A stretch of DNA of 64,000 nt, taken from assembly GCF_018446385.1 (NCBI RefSeq), contig NC_055991.1, positions 121,067,794-121,131,793 on the forward strand, read 5' to 3'. This document shows positions 1 to 9,408 of the stretch, piece by piece. This stretch comes from Zingiber officinale (lineage: Eukaryota; Streptophyta; Magnoliopsida; Zingiberales; Zingiberaceae). Numbering within the stretch: the stretch's first letter is position 1; the number at the start of each line of letters is the position of its first letter. Below the pieces are notes generated by a model. The model was not told where the DNA came from and did not search any database. It saw only the letters and a list, made by a program, of their open reading frames with translations. Made by a program: the position numbers and the translations under genes.

Positions 1-62
1 AGGTTCATTTTATTTTGTAGGGCTATTGACACCCCTCTATTCGGTTGCCACCGGTCCTAACA
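1..62 (+). repeat. 3' end of the outer copia 5' LTR
   Basis: The sequence from 3 to 62 closely matches 12791-12853, the end of the same element's other LTR. Both end in GGTCCTAACA. The rest of this LTR lies before the window. Confidence 0.8.
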
Positions 63-64
63 AG

Positions 65-76
65 TGGTATCAGAGT
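65..76 (+). other. Primer-binding site, initiator-Met tRNA type
   Basis: TGGTATCAGAGT begins two bases after the LTR end. It differs in its last base from the usual TGGTATCAGAGC, which pairs with the 3' end of initiator methionine tRNA and primes minus-strand DNA synthesis. Confidence 0.8.
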
Positions 77-180
77 GAGGTTCGTATCAGGACTAATCGT
101 CGAACGAAACACACGAGATGGTCGGACCGAGCATCTACCCACCGAAATTTGAGGGGGAATTCTCGAGCTGAAAGAAAAAT

Positions 181-816
181 ATGAAGGTATTTTTTAAGAC
201 GGACTTTGAACTATTAATACTTATGAAATATGGTTTTGTAGCCTCGAAAGACAAAGAAGAATATCAGTGGCAAAGAAGGATCAAGCTGACTTTGTGGCAA
301 ATGACAAAGAAGAGTTTCATCTGCTTAGCGTTTTACCACCTCAAGAAATTAACTGTATCGGAGCCTACGAGTCAACTAAGGATCTTTCGGAGAAATTCCT
401 ACAACTACACGAAGGGACCTCAGAGGCAAAACTAGCGAGATGGGACCTGCTTCGGAATTAGATCAGCAACCTCCGGCTAGAAGAAGGCGAAATCGTCGCA
501 CACCTCCACTCAAGAATCAAGGAGTTCATCACCGGACTCATGAATCTCGGAGAAAATGTAACCAATCGAGATTCACTAAGGTACGCGCTTAATGCATTCC
601 CTAGAAATATGAAATGAACATCATTAGTAGATGCTTATTATATCTCTAAGGATCTAGAATCTGTTACTTTAGAAGAATTATTTTCAACTTTTGAAGTCCA
701 TGAAACAAGATGTGCAGATTTGAAAGAGTCGAACACAACATTACCTTTAAGGCAAAGATAGACGAACGAGATACAGAATCTTCTCTCGATGACGACGAAA
801 CGACACTGATGGTAAG
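181..816 (+). pseudogene. Copia gag, N-terminal part, disrupted
   Basis: Read across frames, this stretch gives a copia gag-type (UBN2-like) sequence. Recognisable blocks are ANDKEEFHLLSVLPPQEIN near 300, a DLLRN block near 445, LRLEEGEIVAHLHSRIKEF near 475, and LVDAYYISKDLESVTLEELF near 625. In-frame stops at about 459 (TAG) and 615 (TGA where tryptophan is expected), plus frame changes, show it is dead. The frame runs into the target site GTAAG at 812-816, where another copia element has inserted. The rest of gag resumes at 8142. Confidence 0.75.
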
Positions 817-987
817 TGTTGGTGCAATATCCCTCAGGTCAAGGTTGACCTGGGTAACCAAGCTGAGTCTTGGTTTGGGTTTAGATGTTTGACAATAAGA
901 TATTGATTTAAGAAGAGTCAAGTAGGTCAAGGTTGACTGGATACTTGACTGGAAAGTCCTAACTGGGATGTTAGGCAAAATGAAAGT

Positions 988-1291
988 CCTGGTGAGTGAA
1001 GCCAGGCAGAAGGAAAGTCCTGGTAAGTGAAGCCAGGCAGAAGAAATCCTGGTGAGTGAAGCCAGGTGAAAGTCCTAGTGAGTGAAGCTAGGCAGAGTGA
1101 AAGTCCTAGTGAGTGAAGCTAGGCAGATGGAAATCCTGGTGAGTGAAGCCAGGTGAAAGTCCTAGTGAGTGAAGCTAGGCAGATGGAAATCCTGGTGAGT
1201 GAAGCCAGGTGAAAGTCCTAGTGAGTGAAGCTAGGCAGATGGAAAACCCTAGTGAGTGAAGCTAGGTGAAAGTCCCGTGAGTGAAGCCGGG
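988..1291 (+). repeat. Tandem hairpin array (CCTRG...CYAGG units)
   Basis: About 11 units of roughly 25-30 bp. Each contains a short inverted repeat around TGAGTGAAG, either CCTGG/CCAGG or CCTAG/CTAGG. The last unit is CCCG/CGGG. The arms change together, keeping pairing. The same array is at 6838-7088 and in longer form at 15240-15726. Confidence 0.85.
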
Positions 1292-1587
1292 CAAGAAAAT
1301 CGAGATGGATCAAGGATGATCGGACATCCGGTCTGAGAAGTCCAAGTAGGTCAAAGGATTGATCGGATACTTGGCATGAAAGAAAAGTCCAAGTAGGTCA
1401 AAGGTTGACCGGATACTTGGCACAGAGAAAAGTCCAAGTGGGTCAAAGGATTGACCGGACACTTGGTAAGGGAGTCCTAGCAGTTCAGGGGGTGACTAGA
1501 TGCTAGGCATGACATACCAACAGTCGAGGTTGACCGGATGTTGGTTTGGGAGGTTTGGGACTTGGTTTTGGACAAAATCAAGTCTTT

Positions 1588-1850
1588 GGATCGATCGATG
1601 GATCGATCCGGCTCTGATCGATCGGTGGATCGATCGGACTGTCTGACAACAGAGACTCGGATCGATCCGTGGATCGATCCAGAGGTCAATCGATCGATGG
1701 ATCGATTGGGACGCGGCTTCTCGCGATAAGCGCCGGATCGATCCGTGGATCGATCCGTGGATCGATAATCAGGGGCTCGGATCGATCCGTGGATCGATCC
1801 AAAGCCTCCCCGATCGATTGGGATCATTCGAATCGATCGGGATCCGACCG
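1588..1850 (+). repeat. GATCGATC palindrome array
   Basis: Repeated pairs of GATCGATC palindromes are separated by about four bases, with arms such as GGATCGATC/GATCGATCC and CAATCGATC/GATCGATTG. They generate long spurious ORFs rich in Arg, Ser, Asp and Ile on both strands. Similar arrays are at 5571-5730, 7383-7640 and 16013-16345. Confidence 0.85.
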
Positions 1851-2350
1851 TTGGCGTCGTTTATAGCTGCAGGCGTGTGATGGCTGCGGCATCGCTTCTC
1901 TGATTCATCTCAGATCTTCGCCAGTTCCTCCACAGCGCTCTCAAAGATCAGGTTGCTAGTTCTTGAAGGATCTTGGAAGCTTTCCAAGTCAAGAGGCGGA
2001 TCAAAGGCAAGAAGAGAAGCTAGGGTTAGGGTTTTCTGTACTCATTGTAAGCTTTGCGCTTGTATTTTGTTTCCCTTTCCTTTCTTCTTGTACTGAGAGT
2101 CTTGTAGGGCTTCTCCGCCCTCGGTAGTTACCGAAAAGGAGTGTTTTCATAGTGGAGGGTGCGTGCGTGGTGTGGATCCTTGGACTAGTCACCTCTTGTG
2201 AGGTGGATACCAAGTAAACCAACCGTGTTAGCGTTGTTGTGTTTGTTTCTGTATTTTCCGCTGCATATTCTTGAAGAAACAAGCAACGCCGAGCAACGAG
2301 CACGCGACGAGCTATTCACCCCCCCTCTAGCTACTTTTGGTCCTAACAAG

Positions 2351-2362
2351 TGGTATCAGAGC
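2351..2362 (+). other. Primer-binding site
   Basis: TGGTATCAGAGC starts two bases after the 5' LTR and is the exact complement of the 3' end of plant initiator-Met tRNA. Confidence 0.9.
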
Positions 2363-2423
2363 GAGGCCGCTCTTCACCGGAATCATCGCCGGAAGGGTCA
2401 AGTACAACAAGAAAAGCTAGAGG

Positions 2424-4271
2424 GTGAAGAAGTTGGAGCAAATTCTTCAAGTTCAAGATTCTATCAAGCTCAACTTCAAGATGCAATTCCAAGATGGACT
2501 TGGATTTGACACAAGGGTGGCTCCACCATATTCATCTACAAGCTTCGATTCTTGGAAATCAAGAATCGAAAATTTTCTTATGATGGAGATAGAGCAATGG
2601 TTTGCTCTAATGGAAGGCTTCAAGGCTCCAAGAAATTCAAAGGGCAAAGTTCTAAAGAAAAGCAAATGGAGCCCGGAACAAGTCCAAAGGTGCGAGGCAA
2701 ATGACAAAGTGACCAAGCTTTTGGTCAATTTATTGCCAAGCACCATTCTTTGCAAAATTGGAGAATTTGAAGATGCAAAGGAACTTTGGAGCAAATTGGC
2801 TAAGCTTCATGAAGAGATCCCCTCCACTGTACAAGATCATGAAGAATCCAGAGAGGGTGACTCTTTGGAGCAAGACCAAGAGGAGGACTCCGAGGTTGAG
2901 AGATGCTCAACCTCCGAAGAAGAAATCCAAGAAGAAGCTTCATCCTCAAGGGAATGCAACGAAGGGAACAAAGAGGGAGCATACTCCTTGTTTCATATTC
3001 AAGATGATGAAGCCTCCACCTCTAGGATTGAGGGGGAGCAATCCTTGGTGACACCGGATCAAGAAGAAGGAGAAGCTTCTACATCCGGGTCAAGAGACGA
3101 AGAGGAGGAAGTAGATTCTACCTCCACAAGTCAAGAAAAATCAAATGGAGGAGAATCAAGGTCCGATCAAGAGGAAGCTTCTACCTCCGGATCCAAAGAA
3201 AAAGATGCCACCCCTACAAGCAAAGGTATAAATATTTCAATTAATAATAAAAATCATATTATATGCTTTGAATGTAGGGAACATGGGCACTACAAGAGCA
3301 AGTGCCCTAAATTGGCCAAGAAGAAGGGTCAAATGGCAAAAAAGGGCAAGGAGAAGCTCAAGGAGACCACTCCCGGGACAAAGAAGAGCAAGGAGCACAT
3401 TGTGTGCTTCTTGTGTCAACAAAAAGGGCATTACCGAAGTCAATGCCCCAAGGGGAAGAAGATGGTCAAGGCTCAAGGAGGCACTAGTCAAGGGGGAGCC
3501 TCCAAGGTAAAAAGGAAGGTAACTTTCATTGAGCCTATTCCCTTGCAAAATGGTAAAAAGCATGCTAGGTCAAATTTTTATCATTTTAATGCGATTTACC
3601 ATGAAAATAGAAAGCATGATAGCGTTAAAGAAAAACATATAGCTTTTCATGCTAAAACCACTACACCTAAGGCTAGGAATGTAGGTAAAAGTCTGGGCAA
3701 TAACTCTAAAGATTTTAGATACAAGCCCAAGAACAAATATGCTCATGAATCAAATGAAAAATCTAAAACTAAGGACTTAGTGATAGAAAATCAAGTCTTA
3801 AGGTCAAGACTTGATAAAATGGAAAAGACCCTAAAAAGGATGGAAAATATCCTATTAGGGCAAAATGAGCATAACCTAGGTCTAGGGGTACAAAAGTCAT
3901 CCAATGGCCATAGAGGTTTGGGATACAAGCCAAAGGCTAAGAAGGATGTGCCCTCTTACCATAGAGTTCCATATAGTTATGGAACAAACCCTAGGTCTAG
4001 TGGTCAAGCCAAAAATACTAAGGAAGTCATCCCTAAGAGTATTTTTGCAATAAATGTGACTAAGGCTTCTAAGAAGTCTAAGAAAGTTACAAACAAGGTC
4101 ACAAGAGAGGCTATCCCTAGAGTTGACCTAGAAAGTGTGACCAAGGCTTCTAAGAAGCTCAACAAGGTCACTAGGAAGGTATCTAGGGAAGTTATCCCTA
4201 GTGAGTACCTAGAGCATCCAAGGAGCACCAATAGGTGTTGGGTTCCTAGGAGCATCTTCTCTACCCCATAG
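2424..4271 (+). CDS. Gag protein with two CCHC zinc knuckles
   Basis: An intact 615-codon ORF encodes the structural capsid/nucleocapsid protein of the gag-only copia element. The N-terminal 150 residues are a gag (UBN2-like) domain with the block ANDKVTKLLVNLLP and then EFEDAKELWSKLAKLHEE. A long acidic, Ser/Glu-rich linker follows. Two CX2CX4HX4C knuckles (CFECREHGHYKSKCPK and CFLCQQKGHYRSQCPK) lie near residues 280 and 330. A basic region with a short coiled coil comes next, and the end has an imperfect repeat around VTKASKK and the tail CWVPRSIFSTP. The ATG at 2481 (MQFQDGLGFD) is a plausible alternative start, because the gag domain begins just after it. The ORF stays open although no pol follows, so it was probably functional until recently. 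Confidence 0.88.
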   Translation: MKKLEQILQVQDSIKLNFKMQFQDGLGFDTRVAPPYSSTSFDSWKSRIENFLMMEIEQWFALMEGFKAPRNSKGKVLKKSKWSPEQVQRCEANDKVTKLLVNLLPSTILCKIGEFEDAKELWSKLAKLHEEIPSTVQDHEESREGDSLEQDQEEDSEVERCSTSEEEIQEEASSSRECNEGNKEGAYSLFHIQDDEASTSRIEGEQSLVTPDQEEGEASTSGSRDEEEEVDSTSTSQEKSNGGESRSDQEEASTSGSKEKDATPTSKGINISINNKNHIICFECREHGHYKSKCPKLAKKKGQMAKKGKEKLKETTPGTKKSKEHIVCFLCQQKGHYRSQCPKGKKMVKAQGGTSQGGASKVKRKVTFIEPIPLQNGKKHARSNFYHFNAIYHENRKHDSVKEKHIAFHAKTTTPKARNVGKSLGNNSKDFRYKPKNKYAHESNEKSKTKDLVIENQVLRSRLDKMEKTLKRMENILLGQNEHNLGLGVQKSSNGHRGLGYKPKAKKDVPSYHRVPYSYGTNPRSSGQAKNTKEVIPKSIFAINVTKASKKSKKVTNKVTREAIPRVDLESVTKASKKLNKVTRKVSREVIPSEYLEHPRSTNRCWVPRSIFSTP

Positions 4272-6666
4272 ATGGGTTAGAGAGTGTCAACTCCGATTAG
4301 AAGGGTAGTTAACCCAACTTTGAGGAAATTGACACTCAAGGAGCATTTTCAAGGTTTTAGTTAACCTTTGAAAATGAAATGGAATTATTGATTACTCCTT
4401 GAAAGAGTAAAATGTGCCTAATGGTGGAAGAATTGATTTTAATCTTAAATGTCACATATTGGGAAATTCATAAGAACTATCAAGTTGGGATTTTGGTATG
4501 TTCTTAGGCAATTTAAGGCAATCCGGGCCTTAATTTAAAAGTGCTACTCTTGAGGAAAAATGGAATATGCCAACATTTGAGGACATGTTTATTTTCAATT
4601 GGCATACATTAAATCAAGGAAATTAGAAATACCAAATTTAGGCTTTGGCATTCTCTTGAAGCACTTTAGGGCAATCTAGGTTTAAGGTGTAAGTTTAGCT
4701 AAGACTTTAAGGATACTTAGATAGTTAATCTAGGTATATTTTATTTATGCTAAATCTTGCCATGATTGTTTGCCCATAATATGCCATGACATCATGTCTA
4801 GTTTTGCATTCATGTTTTATTATGAAAAATCCAAAAATACCATGTCATGACATTCATACATCATGTAGTAATAGGATATTTTCTTTTGAAAATTATTTTC
4901 TTTTGATGTATGCTATAACATAATCATGCATTAAGTTTAATTCCTTGTAATTAAGGACAAATGACATTTAACGACACTTATTGACAAGTGACATCCTAGG
5001 TGGATGTCTAACATTTCTAAAATGCCTAGATAAATATGCATGATCCCTAGATTAGGGCAAAAACCAAAATCTACATCTCACAAAGACTATAAGGTGACTT
5101 GTATGTGTTTTGTCCATATTATATACAAGTGAGATGTTAGGATGATGAACAAAACTCAAGATGTTGATTTAGTGCATTCTTTTGAGTTTTAAATTCATCA
5201 AAACACATAGTTATGTGTTTTCCCATCATTGGGAAAGCTAATGTACAAGTCATGTGCATTATGCCCAAGGAACATGATGGGATATTGGTTTTGAAAATGT
5301 TTTTAAAATGTTTTTGGAAAACCTTGGTGAAGGCTATCTTTTGATAGTAATCACCATTGAATAGTTGAACACAAACTTGAAGAAAACACTAAAGTTTTTG
5401 CAAGTTTTCAAGTTTGTGTCAATCTTTGAAAATATGATGTATTTTCATAGAAAACTATTTTCCATGATTAAGTATGCCCTAAATAATGTCTACACGAAAT
5501 TTCATAATTTTTGGATTTTGTAGAATTTTCTAGGGGTTTCAGTGAGTGAAATGGAATTTCAGCAACTATCGAGCTCGATCGATCCATGGATCGATTGAGT
5601 TCTGAATCGATCCATGGATCGATTCAAGCAATTCCCGAGCAGAAGCTCGCTGGATCGATCACCGATCGATCCAGGAGTCTGAATCGATCGATGGATCGAT
5701 TGAAAGGTTCAATCGATTGGAACCCAACTTCAATCGATCCAAGTTCTTGGTTTTGGTGGGAAGGCCCGATTTCAGCATCTTTGAACCTCTTTGAGTCTAG
5801 GTAACCATTCCAAACCCCTTAAATACATTTGTACACATACAAAGGGTGTTTTCATGTTGAAAACAAGGATGGATTGGTTAACGAAGACTAAGTAGAAGTT
5901 TAGGTTGAGGTTGGTTCAAATTTTGAATATTTGAACCTCAAAACTTCTAAATTTGGGTTTCCTAATGTTTTAGGGGTTCCAAGTCATTGTTGGTGCAATG
6001 ACAGAAGTTACCACCATGTCTTTAGGGGGAGGGACTCTTTAAAGACATGAAAATTATTTTTATGAACCTTGGAAGGTGGTTAACCTTCTGTTGTGAACTT
6101 GCTCAAGGTTGAGCATTTAAACTTGAAATGGGGAGAAATGGGGAGTGGATATCCTCATTATTTCAAGTGGAAACTCAAGTGGTTGAAAATGCTCAAGGTT
6201 GGGTATTTGTCTACATTGAGGGAGAAGTTAAGGATAAATGAAGGGTATGGGACCTTCATTATCGTGTTGATCACAACGAGTGATGTTGTGAACAACGATG
6301 AGCAACTCTTCAGGGGGAGAGTCTTCAACAAATGGATTTGTTGAAGTGTGCCCAGAATTGGAGCATAGGTTGATGTGTGTCCAACGATGGGTTGATGTGT
6401 GCCAATAGGGGGAGAATGTATGGTTAAGTTTAGGCTTTCATTACCTATGGGAAGGTCATAGGGGGAGAATGAAAGGACTCATGAAAGGGAGTAAGTTAGG
6501 CTTTCATTACCTAGAGGGAGTTTGCCCTCTTAGGGGGAGAATGAAGAGCTTAATTTATGCTTTCATTACCTAGTGGCATGAAGAAGGAGGCTATGGGATT
6601 AGCCTAACTTACATATGGGATTGTAAGTGTTATTGTGGTATTGTCAAACATCAAAAAGGGGGAGAT
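4272..6666 (+). other. Non-coding internal region of gag-only copia
   Basis: No protease, integrase, reverse transcriptase or RNase H is recognisable in any frame over 2.4 kb. It contains a GATCGATC palindrome array (5571-5730) like the one in its LTRs and several AGGGGGAGA purine runs (near 6310, 6410, 6460 and 6530). It ends in the polypurine tract at 6653-6665 next to the 3' LTR. Confidence 0.75.
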
Positions 6667-8136
6667 TGTTGGTGCAATATCCCTCAGGTCAAGGTTGACC
6701 TGGGTAACCAAGCTGAGTCTTGGTTTGGGTTTAGATGTTTGACAATAAGATATTGATTTAAGAAGAGTCAAGTAGGTCAAGGTTGACTGGATACTTGACT
6801 GGGAAGTCCTAACTGGGATGTTAGGCAAAATGAAAGTCCTGGTGAGTGAAGTCAGGCAGAAGGAAAGTCCTGGTAAGTGAAGCCAGGCAGAAGAAATCCT
6901 GGTGAGTGAAGCCAGGTGAAAGTCCTAGTGAGTGAAGCTAGGCAGAGTGAAAGTCCTAGTGAGTGAAGCTAGGCAGATGGAAATCCTGGTGAGTGAAGCC
7001 AGGTGAAAGTCCTAGTGAGTGAAGCTAGGCAGATGGAAAACCCTAGTGAGTGAAGCTAGGTGAAAGTCCTGGTGAGTGAAGCCAGGCAAAAGAAAATCCA
7101 GATGGATCAAGGATGATCGGACATCCGGTGTGAAGAGGAATCAAGTAGGTCAAAGGATTGTTGGATACTTGGCATGAAAGAAAAGTCAAGTAGGTCAAAG
7201 GATTGACCGGATACTTGGCACAGAGAAAAGTCCAAGTGGGTCGATTGACGGGACACTTGGTAAGGGAGTCCTAGCGGGTCAAGGGAGTGACTAGATGCTA
7301 GGCATGACATACCAACAGGTCAAGGTTGACCGGATGTTGGTTTGGGAGGTTTGGGACTTGGTTTTGGACAAAATCAAGTTTTGGATCGATCGATGGATCG
7401 ATCCGGCCTCCAATCGATCGGTGGATCGATCCGATATCGAAATCAGAGCCTCGGATCGATCCGTGGATCGATCGGAGGTCCCAATCGATCGGTGGATCGA
7501 TTGGGGCGAGGAGCGATAAGCGCTGGATCGATCGTGGATCGATCCAGCGCCTTCCCGAGCGCTCCGGATCGATCCGTGGATCGATCAAAAGCCTCCGTCG
7601 ATTGGGAATATTAATCGATCGGGATCCGACCGTTAGCGTCGTTTATAGCTGCAGGCGTGATGGCTGCGGCATCGCTTCTCCGATTCACTCCAGATTACTG
7701 CCAGACTTCTCCACGGCGCTCTCAAAGATCAGATCGCCAGTTCTTGAAGGATCTTGGAAGCTTTCCAAGTCAAGAGGCGGATCAAAGGCAAGAAGAGAAG
7801 CTAAGGTTAGGGTTTTCTGTACTCATTGTAAGCTTTGCGCTTGTATTTTGTTTCCCTTTCCTTTCTTCTTGTACTGAGAGTCTTGTAGGGCTTCTCCGCC
7901 CTCGGTAGTTACCGAAAAGGAGTGTTTTCATAGTGGAGGGTGCGTGCGTGGTGTGGATCCTTGGACTAGTCACCTCTTGTGAGGTGGATACCAAGTAAAC
8001 CAACCGTGTTAGCGTTGTTGTATTTGTTTCTGTATTTTCCGCTGCACATCTTTGAAGGAACAAGCAACGCCGAGCACCGAGCGAACGCGACGAGCTATTC
8101 ACCCCCCCCCCCCTCTATCTACTTTTGGTCCTAACA
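6667..8136 (+). repeat. 3' LTR of the gag-only copia element
   Basis: This matches 817-2348 throughout with small indels. It is preceded by the purine tract AAAAAGGGGGAGA and followed by the target duplication GTAAG (8137-8141). It includes the hairpin array (6838-7088), the GATCGATC array (7383-7640) and a C-tract near 8102-8113. Confidence 0.92.
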
Positions 8137-8141
8137 GTAAG

Positions 8142-8860
8142 TAAATTAAAAATTTATTTAAATTGTCTAAGTAATTTAATCAAGTGTAGGGTAGAAGAAA
8201 AAAAGAATAAGATGCTACCACTGCAATGAAGAAAGGCATGTAAAAGACAACTGCTATGAATTGAAGAACAAGGACAAGAGCAAGAACAATAAGCCAGCCC
8301 AAACAAATAAGTACAAGAACCTGAAAGCAACGTGGGATGAAGCGTCGTCCGAATCAGAGATCGAAGCAATCACCGGACTTGCACTAGTAGCAAGTCACCA
8401 AGAAGATGAAGACGAAGCAAGCTCATCCGAAATGAGGATCGAGAGTATCGATGAAGGAGGAGCGACATAAGATGAAAGTTGCACTTCAGGGGGAGCTTCA
8501 GATTGTGGAATCTACAAGGTAAGTCAGGTACAATCTCTTCCCCCTGATAAGTTATTTAAGTTTGTTAAATTATTGTTAAAGAATTGTTGTATGTTAGAAA
8601 AAGAAAATAAAACATTAAACTCAACTCTAGCTATTTCTTGTATATTAGAAGATTTTGATAAGTTGAGATTAGAAAATGAAAAATTAAATAAAGAAATCAA
8701 AAAATTAAAAAATCATACATGCTCAAATGTTCAACAAACTCGAAATTATAATGGACTAATCTGGTATCTTAGATATCATAGGAGAAAAATCAGAAAATTA
8801 TCAACGAAATATATTCCTAAGAAATTTCTGATTAATTCAGTTGGAAGGAACCTATATTGA
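8142..8860 (+). pseudogene. Copia gag, C-terminal part, disrupted
   Basis: This continues the gag that stops at 816. A CX2CX4HX4C knuckle reading CYHCNEERHVKDNC lies near 8211. An acidic segment follows (ATWDEASSESEIEAITGLAL), then a coiled coil and the block IRKLSTKYIPKKFLINSVG near 8800. The frame is broken more than once. No pol follows: 8861-9394 is AT-rich and non-coding up to the purine tract. Confidence 0.75.
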
Positions 8861-9408
8861 GTTCTAAAATCTAGCATAAATTAAAATTGGACTTAGGGCT
8901 TTCAGAGAGAAAATTAAATGTTTAATTTCTTTAAAAGGCTTTGTCTAGAAAGTGGTTGTTGCTCCAATTACTAAGAAGGTCTAATGCCTTGCCATAGTCT
9001 GGAAGTTAATTACTGAAATAAATATTTAATTGACTAACTGTTAAGCATTGAATTATAATGCTTTAAACGTTTGTCAATTTTTTTAAAAAAATTATTTATT
9101 TTAAAATATTAAGAGTTAGAAAATGTTTCAAATTTGTTTTGAGCTAACTTTCATATTGTTAAAGATTAAAGTTTTTTTGTTAAACTTAAACTTTCATATT
9201 TTTTCCCTTAGACTTTTTGTTTAAAGATTTTCTAAAATTATTTTGAAGTACTCCATTTGTATATGATTAAAGGGGGAGAAGTGAAGGTTAAGTCTAGGGG
9301 AGGTAGTTTTTTTTTTATTTTTTACATTGTGTTACCTTGGAATTATCTTTCTTTAAAGTTGGTTTACCTTAACTTAAATTGGGTTGCTCACATCAAAAAG
9401 GAGGAGAT

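Larger units (their letters stand above)
817..2348 (+). repeat. 5' LTR of the gag-only copia element
   Basis: It starts TGTTGGTGC and ends CCTAACA. Inside, in order, are about 11 copies of a 30-bp hairpin unit (988-1291), longer hairpins built on a GGTCAA/TTGACC core (1330-1560), palindromic GATCGATC arrays (1588-1850), and a coding-like stretch leading to the end. A 62-bp length difference from the 3' LTR comes mainly from unit number in the arrays. Confidence 0.92.
817..8136 (+). mobile_element. Complete gag-only Ty1/copia-type element
   Basis: This is a full LTR element inserted in the gag of the outer copia. Its LTRs are 817-2348 and 6667-8136, both beginning TGTTGGTGCAAT and ending CCTAACA. 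The 5-bp target duplication GTAAG is exact (812-816 and 8137-8141). It has a primer-binding site at 2351, one long gag ORF and a purine tract at 6653. The internal region after gag (4272-6666) encodes nothing recognisable, so pol is absent and the element must have depended on proteins from another copia. The two LTRs are very similar, pointing to a fairly recent insertion. A third, solo copy of the LTR lies at 15037-19505. Confidence 0.93.

Noticed and set aside
988-1291. Regular 30-bp repeats that look like a CRISPR array
   Set aside because: This is plant DNA. The units are hairpins with no unique spacers, no cas genes are near, and the array lies inside an LTR.
7326-7877. 183-codon ORF, and similar ORFs at 1477-1866 and 15974-16430, rich in Arg, Ser, Asp and Ile
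   Set aside because: They arise from the GATCGATC arrays in LTRs. Frames on both strands are open in the same places and have no domain.
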